NCBI RefSeq assembly: GCF_000764305.2
Contig: NW_025942245.1
Location: 33,642 to 97,641 of the forward strand
From: Hyalella azteca
Lineage: Eukaryota; Arthropoda; Malacostraca; Amphipoda; Hyalellidae
Reading direction: 5' to 3'
DNA length: 64,000 nt
Shown here: positions 58,032-64,000 of the stretch, one piece after another
Position numbering within the stretch: the first letter of the stretch is position 1
How the letters are laid out: each line of letters begins with the position of its first letter
Translations under genes and position numbers: made by a program
The notes under the pieces: model-generated
Told to the model about the DNA's origin: nothing
The model's database searches: none
Seen by the model: the letters and a program-made list of their open reading frames with translations, nothing else

Positions 58032-58114
58032 TTCATTCATTTTATTATGAAGTTTGTCATTGTAGCTGTACGCCGTACAGCTACAATGACAAACTTCATT
58101 ATAAAATGAATGAA
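58032..58114. repeat. Near-perfect palindrome, 41-bp arms, 1-nt centre
   Basis: Arms 58032-58072 and 58074-58114 differ at a single position (T against A partner at 58047). The centre is one C within GTACGCCGTAC. A spacer this short with near-identity is unusual for a stable genomic palindrome. Confidence 0.95.
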
Positions 58115-59235
58115 AGTACAGTGTACTGTCGGATTCACGGATTCACGGCATGGCGCGTGCAAATCAATAGATAAAAGATATCATCTACTTATCTTACCAG
58201 TCTTCACGAGCAAGAGATCCTGGTTCACTGAAATTGAAAATAAAATAACTATGAAAATGTCATTGGCAGACTCATATTCACGACTGTGCGTTGCGAATAA
58301 AGTACGGAGGTGTATGGCAGTATGGGGAAATATCGCTGAATCAGATTCGCAAGTCAGAATCAGCTAGTCGGACTCGTGAGTCAGATACGCTAGTGTATGT
58401 GGGCTGGGGCGTTTACATTGGCTGCGATTGCAAAGGTAAATGTTTTTGCTACATTCCCCCCCCCTCCTACATCGCGGCGCAAGCGTTCCGTTTACATTTT
58501 TTTATATATCAGAAGAACCAAATGTCATATTGGTAGAACAACACACAGTTTGTGCGTTTACTTTTCTATCGTACAGCCATCACTAATTTACATTTTTATA
58601 ATCTGATGCCCGTTCATGAGGCATTTTACTCCGTAAATGCGACCTCAACAGTCGCATTAATATATTGACTGACTTCCGTTTACAATTTTTCCATCACATT
58701 AGAATTTACGGGTAGCAGATGTTGAATACTTCAGCGAGTGAATCTTTATTTTATGAATAATGCAAAAGATATTAGAACGACTTAAGCTTGCCTTCTTCTT
58801 CAAAGGATAATTTTTATTGGTTAGTACTGATGAGCAAATATCTATATCTGCAGTTGCACTGCGTCTAGCAACTTGAATTGTGAATAATTTAGTTTCAGCT
58901 ATAACTATTTTATGATGAGTAGTTTCATCACGTAGTGTTCAGTAAATGTTCATGATAGTCGAGCTTTCAATTTAAAAAATTGACATATAAATTTTAGGGC
59001 GCCAATACTTCAGTCGGTGACGCGCCTCATCTTAACCAAGTAAGTAACATATAAATTTTCGAAATTAGAGAAGCTCTGAGCTAAATAATTTTAAAGAGGT
59101 ATGATTGAGGTAGAAGCATCTGCAATGTAGTCTATTTGTCAGTAGCTACATTTACATTTGAAGGCAGCGCTGAAACTGACAGATGCCCGTTGAGATCGGC
59201 AATAATATATATTCCATATATTTACGTCCGGATAT
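58115..59235. other. No gene recognised
   Basis: Short frames only; nothing supportable. Confidence 0.4.
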
Positions 59236-59546
59236 ACATTGTTTGCTCTTTAGAGAGCACTTGCTCCCTCCCCACCTGAACATCGTTTGCTCTTTAGAGA
59301 GCACATGCTCCCTCCCCACCTGGACATCGTTTGCTTTTGCTCTTTAGAGAGCACATGCTCCCTCCCCACCTGAACATCGTTTACTCTTTAGAGAGCACTT
59401 GCTCCCTCCCCACCTGAACATCGTTTGCTCTATAGAGAGAACTTGCTCCCTCCCCACCTGAACATCGTTTGCTCTTTAGAGAGCACTTGCACCCTCCTCA
59501 CCTGAACATAGTTTGCTCTTTAGAGAGTTCATCGTTTGCTCTTTAG
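59236..59546. repeat. 44-bp minisatellite, ~7 copies
   Basis: The unit is CATCGTTTGCTCTTTAGAGA, GCACTTGCTCCCTCCCCACCTGAA with small variants and one six-base insertion. Each unit contains the self-complementary GCTCTTTAGAGAGC. Confidence 0.95.
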
Positions 59547-60173
59547 AACTTAGCGCGCGAGTTTCATTGTGCTGCCTAAACGGCTTGCGCAGGCCAGGTT
59601 AAGCTTCCGAGTCAGAAGACTTCCACCAGGCAGCAGCTCGAGCCAATTCACTTTTTTCGAGTTTTATTGTGTTTGCCTAAGTGTTTTCTTTACATAAGGA
59701 CTTAGGTGGTGAAAATTAATCATTCATCCCACTGAAAATGGAAGTTGCGCTAAAGTTTTGTACATAGGCACGAATTAGTTGCAGGTTAACTAGTGACCCG
59801 ACAGAGCACAAGTTAGTGGCAGGTTAACCAGAGACCTGACAGAGCGCAAGTTAGTGGCAGGTGAANTACTGGCACTATTACTGAAATTATTCAGGTTCAC
59901 ACAATATTTCTTTGACCATATAAGATGTGATAGAAAACGTTCACTGGGTGATTCATAAGAAGAATGCTTTGCGAAATAAATTCTGAACTCGATACTTCTG
60001 AAATCAATAAACAAATAGGTTATTTTCTAATTATTTATTGAATGACGAAAGGAGCCTCACTAGACACAATTTATAGATTGTCAGTTTAATCAAAGAGATG
60101 ACGTGTCACATTGACAAATTTTGTTCATTCAGTGTCTATTCATTATTTAATTCGTCTGCCTAAATCGGCAGAC
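59547..60173. other. Spacer with a ~44-bp partial tandem repeat
   Basis: GTTAGTGGCAGGTTAACCAG, AGACCTGACAGAGCGCAA recurs 2.5 times at 59765-59866, ending at an ambiguous base (n, 59866). No gene recognised. Confidence 0.6.
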
Positions 60174-60690
60174 CTTTAGAAATATACCATTAATTAATCC
60201 TTTAGCAATGTACCATTAATTAATCCATGAGAAATGTATATCATTGATTAATTCTCTAGAAATTTACCATTGATTAATCCTTTAGAAATGTACCGTTAAT
60301 TAATCCATTAGAAATGTACTATTAATTAATCCTTTAGAAATAGACCATTAATTAGTCCTTTAGAAATGTACCATTAATTAATCCATTAGAAATGTACAAT
60401 CAATTAATCCTTTAGAAATGTACCATTAATTAATCCTTTAGAAATGTACCATTAATTAAATCATTATAAATGTACCATTAATTAATCCATTAGAAATGCA
60501 ACGATAATTAATCCTTTAGAAATGTACCATTAATTAATCCTTTTGAAATGTACCATTATTTAATCCTTTAAAAATGTACCATTGGTTAATCCTTTAAAAA
60601 TGTACTATTAATAAATCCTTTAGAAATACACCATTGCTTAATTTTTCAGAAATGTACCATTGATTAATACTTTAGAATGTACCATCAATT
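60174..60690. repeat. 26-bp AT-rich minisatellite, ~20 copies
   Basis: The unit TTTAGAAATGTACCATTAAT TAATCC repeats with considerable drift (tttag/attag/aaaaa starts, cattaatt/cattgatt). Each unit contains ATTAATTAAT. Confidence 0.95.
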
Positions 60691-63235
60691 ATTACTGTAT
60701 TCCACCAAATTTTGTCGCACTTGCTACGTCTATATATTTGCTGGTTTGTTTAATGGGTTTTATCATCTCAAGTTTTGGGTTGCTCGCCTGCATGAAGAAC
60801 TTGCGAAGCCTGCCGTAGACGACCGAGCTAACGCTGAAACTATATTGGGAGCTATAAATAAACTTTGCTTTATACCCGCTGTCGATGTACACTCATTTCT
60901 CTGGAAATTTTAGAATTAGTAACAGAATTCTAGAATTGGTGAAATTTCATAGTTATTTTCTTTCATTTTATTCGTATTTTTTGGAGATCAGAGCTCCATA
61001 GACCTACGTCTGCTCTTGAATGCTTACTGACATAGCGGCCGATTTTTGGTAATAGAACCAAATTTGCTGGGCCTTAATCCGAACGTTAAACGGATAACTT
61101 TACTATCAAGTTCTAGTGGCTTTTCAGCCGTCAAAAATATTTTGCGTTAGATACGGCAGCAAAGACAAAAATATTCACAGCGACTTGACTCCGGCCCGTG
61201 GATACTGCTGAAGTAGAAAATTTAATGGGGCAACTGAAGAAGATTAGCGATGATGTGACGTCTGGAATTGTCTTGCTCTGAATTTTCAACAAATTGCAGA
61301 GTCAACGTTAAAAACTTGACCTTCATCATTCATTGTAACTTCTTATCTTGAAGTGATACCTAATGATTTATTCCTTTACTGGTATATTTTAATTTTCAGT
61401 ACATAATATTCAAAGTTCGTTCTCTTACATCAAGCCCTTGTGCACTCGTGTGCCAGCATCGCTTGCATTCCCATTTTTTAATTGAAATTCTACCGCAATG
61501 AACACAAGTGATCCCTAAAGCTATTAGAATCCTTTAAGAATAATGTCGGTAATGTCCATAAAAATCTTTATTCGGGACTCATTATTCTAAATTTGTGTGA
61601 GGAAGAAAGAAGGAATAAGAAGAAAAGAAGAAACAAAGAAAATGAAGAAGAGAAGAAAGAAAATGAAGGAAGAAAATAAGTTAACTTCCCCCCCCCGCGA
61701 CACGGGGACCGAGGAGTTTCTGACGCGGCAGCAGCGATCGCGCTGACAAGTGTTTTCCTTCTTATATTGATTGTATATTATTTATTGTCAGTAATATTAT
61801 TGATACAAATAATTATTTCAAGGCTATTACTTGAACGTAAAGTGTTTTTGTACATGATAATATGGGAGATGTGAATATTCCTTTTAAATAATTTCGCCGG
61901 CTATATTGGCGCAATGCTAACAGCGTACGACTGATAGGCTTGAGTAGACAGCGATACGATAGGAGGATTGATTTGTCATAGTCTCTCCTAGAATTAATTG
62001 CTAGAAAGTTTCTGAGATGTGCTGCTTCATCATGATCTTGTTACCAGAAACTTCAGTCAAAAATACTTGAGTTGGCCCTCCAAAAAATTTTACGTTCATT
62101 TATTTATTATTGGCAAATCAAGATGTTGTCATTGCATATAATTCTGAAAAAAATCTGTCAATATTATTTTTATCCATAAATACGAAGAGAAAATGAAACC
62201 TTTGATGCTTTTTTTGCCTTGGACTTCTTTTTCTTCTAGTCTCCATCTAGATATTAACTCTATGTCAACGGATGTACATGCCGCCACAATTTAATATCGC
62301 TGTCTAAAATATTTATCTACCACTCTGACCAGAATATAAAATTATTAAGTTTTCCGTGTGCTTAGTATGATCAATGGCAACTTCTAGTGTCGAAATTGTT
62401 CACAAGAAAAGACCGTTCTACACAAATGCCACGCACCAAACTCTCCATGAATTATCGATTCTATTTCTCACATTTATTCAGGTGATTATGAAAGGAAACA
62501 GAATATATCAATACAACTTTGGCTTCCTACTTCAATTGTTGAATTTAGGTGCTCAAAAGTTATAAAAATGACAAATAATTCTTTAAAAATTTAGCAGCAA
62601 AATAACAATATATTGAATGAACCATAAATTATATTTCTCAATGTCACGCGGGAAAATCTTGCCTCTACTTCACCCCTCATGATTCTCGCCAGACCAGCGG
62701 TTCCCAGGCCGGCGTAGGCCTAATGGTAAAAGCAAAGCCTACCATTATCACATCTGAAAAGCATTCTTCTATTACCTATCATTAAAATATACAACTTAAT
62801 TTATTTCAGCATATTTCTTTCTCTTTTTGTGGATTATTTTTTGATATGAGTAAACAATAACTGAACATTACGCAAAATGGATCACTAACTCAGTTATTTT
62901 TGTAGCAGATCAAAATAAAACTGAAAGAATTTGTCATTTGACGCAGGACCCACCAATTATTCTTAAGACTGATAGATAATCCGTGCCGCAATATCCTGCT
63001 CAACAAGAAACAGTAATTATGTTCCTACAAGCATCAGTAATTATGTATGTTCATTAATCTTGCCATGGACGTTAAAATAATTCTTTTACAAAAAATGCTC
63101 TGTCAACCTCATAATCAATATTTTCTTGAGTGGTTCAGAATAATAAACTAGATAAACGTGAAATATTTGTTTTGAAATAAAATTTAACGGCTTCAAGTCC
63201 AAACATGTAAGCAGGTAATGAGGTATGATTAAAGC
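60691..63235. other. No gene recognised; GA-rich tract
   Basis: A purine-only style tract (GAAGAAAGAAGGAATAAGAA and similar) spans 61598-61680 and is followed by a run of C. A coding-like plus-strand patch at 60760-60910 (FWVARLHEELAKPAVDDRAN) is unrecognised. Otherwise nothing. Confidence 0.4.
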
Positions 63236-63600
63236 AATGGTTCCCAAATTGGGCGCTACAGCCTCGTGGGGGGGGAAAGATCTGTGGGGGCAGGGAGGAA
63301 GAAGGGGGCGGTGAGGAAGAAGGGGGCGGTAGGGGGCGGCAGTCCGAAGTCGAAGTCATCAGTTCGAACGTTTGTTTGACGATTTGTACACAACACATGC
63401 AGCACACAGCTCCCAGCGATGGGTTTTTTCACCCTGATCTGGGTTTTTGAACCTCTTCTGGGTTTCCAGTGTAAATTTTTGGTAATGTTCAAACTGCGGG
63501 GGGAAATAGAAATCCATATGTGTCTGTATAGGGGCGCTAGAAATTCACTGGAGAGCTAAGGGGGCGCCAGCCTGCAAAAGTTTTGGAACCAGTCCGAACC
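63236..63600. mobile_element. GC-rich hAT-like MITE candidate
   Basis: The stretch starts ATGGTTCCCAAATTGGGCGC and ends near TTTTGGAACCAG, which pair imperfectly as terminal inverted repeats of the TGGTTCC-AAA type seen in many hAT MITEs. The interior is G-rich (GAAGAAGGGGGCGGT duplicated at about 63293-63335), with GGGGGCGCCAG near the right end. No 8-bp target duplication was found. Confidence 0.4.
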
Positions 63601-64000
63601 ACTGGATTAAACTAATGTAGCCAAAATATCATAGAACTCCTTCAAACTTATTTTCTTGCTTGGTATAGAAAACGTTAAGGGTAGAACTATAATAACAAAG
63701 TTCGTAGTTCAGGTCGACCTTGCATCTGCCTTCCATATGAACAAATTGGTTATTTTGTTCCTTTTCTAAACGCTCTAGGGTGATAAATTACTATTTTTTT
63801 CTAACAGCTGATCGACTGAATCACAAGACGCCTTTCGTCAGTGGACTTGCAGAAGACCACTCGACGCTGAGGCTGAGCTGAGCGTTCCGGGGACGCCATG
63901 TTTTGGCATCGTTTGCGGGCCTGTAGTTAAATTCAACAAAAAATCTACGTTAAATTCAACGTCAAATGTCTGAGCAGCGCTGTTATCGACCATTGTTATC
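63601..64000. other. No gene recognised at the window end
   Basis: A GC-richer patch at 63830-63925 is flanked by the duplicated phrase GTTAAATTCAAC (63926 and 63949). No coding motif seen. Confidence 0.4.

Noticed and set aside
59236..60690. Regularly repeated units resembling a CRISPR array
   Set aside because: Units are directly tandem with no unique spacers, and the genome is eukaryotic; they are minisatellites.
61598..61680. Lys/Glu-rich coding segment
   Set aside because: Purine-rich low-complexity DNA with no supporting frame on either side.
63135..63492. Proline-rich coding exon on the minus strand
   Set aside because: The Pro run is the antisense of a G-rich MITE-like interior and contains no other protein feature.

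Overview
The window is eukaryotic nuclear DNA, most likely from an arthropod. It is AT-rich and dominated by transposon debris and minisatellites, with spliced exon structure in the one cellular locus. The clearest host-derived locus is a TBP-like factor gene (TRF2/TBPL1). Its core sequence, recalled against family members without a search, looks insect-like. No gene in the window is convincingly intact. A perfect 19-bp Tn5/Nextera mosaic end at 112-130 shows that part of the assembly is short-read Illumina data with untrimmed adapter.

0-24 kb is a nested transposon graveyard. In order it holds: a gag-like fragment with two CCHC knuckles (-); a YIDD reverse-transcriptase scrap (-); a CR1-like non-LTR element (+, 5.5-8.6 kb) whose RT motif A aspartates are both glycine; a pair of related PP1-motif-like peptides (8.7 and 9.4 kb); the C-terminal part of an RTE-like element (10.5-11.1 kb); a PIF/Harbinger element with long TIRs and an internal deletion (11.3-12.7 kb); an unrecognised coiled-coil ORF with a decayed tandem copy (13.2-14.4 kb); a mariner/DUF4817-type transposase relic (14.5-15.6 kb); and a BEL/Pao integrase relic (15.65-16.1 kb). 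A second CR1 copy follows (-, 17.7-21.6 kb), split by a nested, internally deleted L2-like element (+, 19.22-20.89 kb). Next come a foldback block (21.9-22.4 kb), a tyrosine-recombinase ORF with an acidic, tandemly repeated tail (22.4-23.96 kb), and a third CR1 fragment.

24-36 kb is gene-poor except for a multi-exon TRF2/TBPL1-like locus on the minus strand (29,956-34,873). It keeps canonical splice sites and a long Q-rich N-terminal exon. It also carries at least one in-frame stop and several frameshifts, so it reads as an unprocessed pseudogene. The intron after its third core exon contains a 32-bp repeat that copies the 5' splice site four times.

36-40 kb holds foldback and TIR elements built around a GGGGTAAGA-GGACC word, plus a TA-flanked 1.3-kb TIR element containing an assembly gap. 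42-52 kb is built from one previously unnamed repeat unit (U) in both orientations. It includes a 1.4-kb-arm imperfect palindrome (47.6-51.0 kb) and one copy whose first block is inverted between 21-bp inverted repeats. 52-64 kb is non-coding DNA with many minisatellites (18, 35, 49, 44 and 26 bp units), a near-perfect 41-bp-arm palindrome at 58.03 kb and a GC-rich hAT-like MITE candidate at 63.2 kb.
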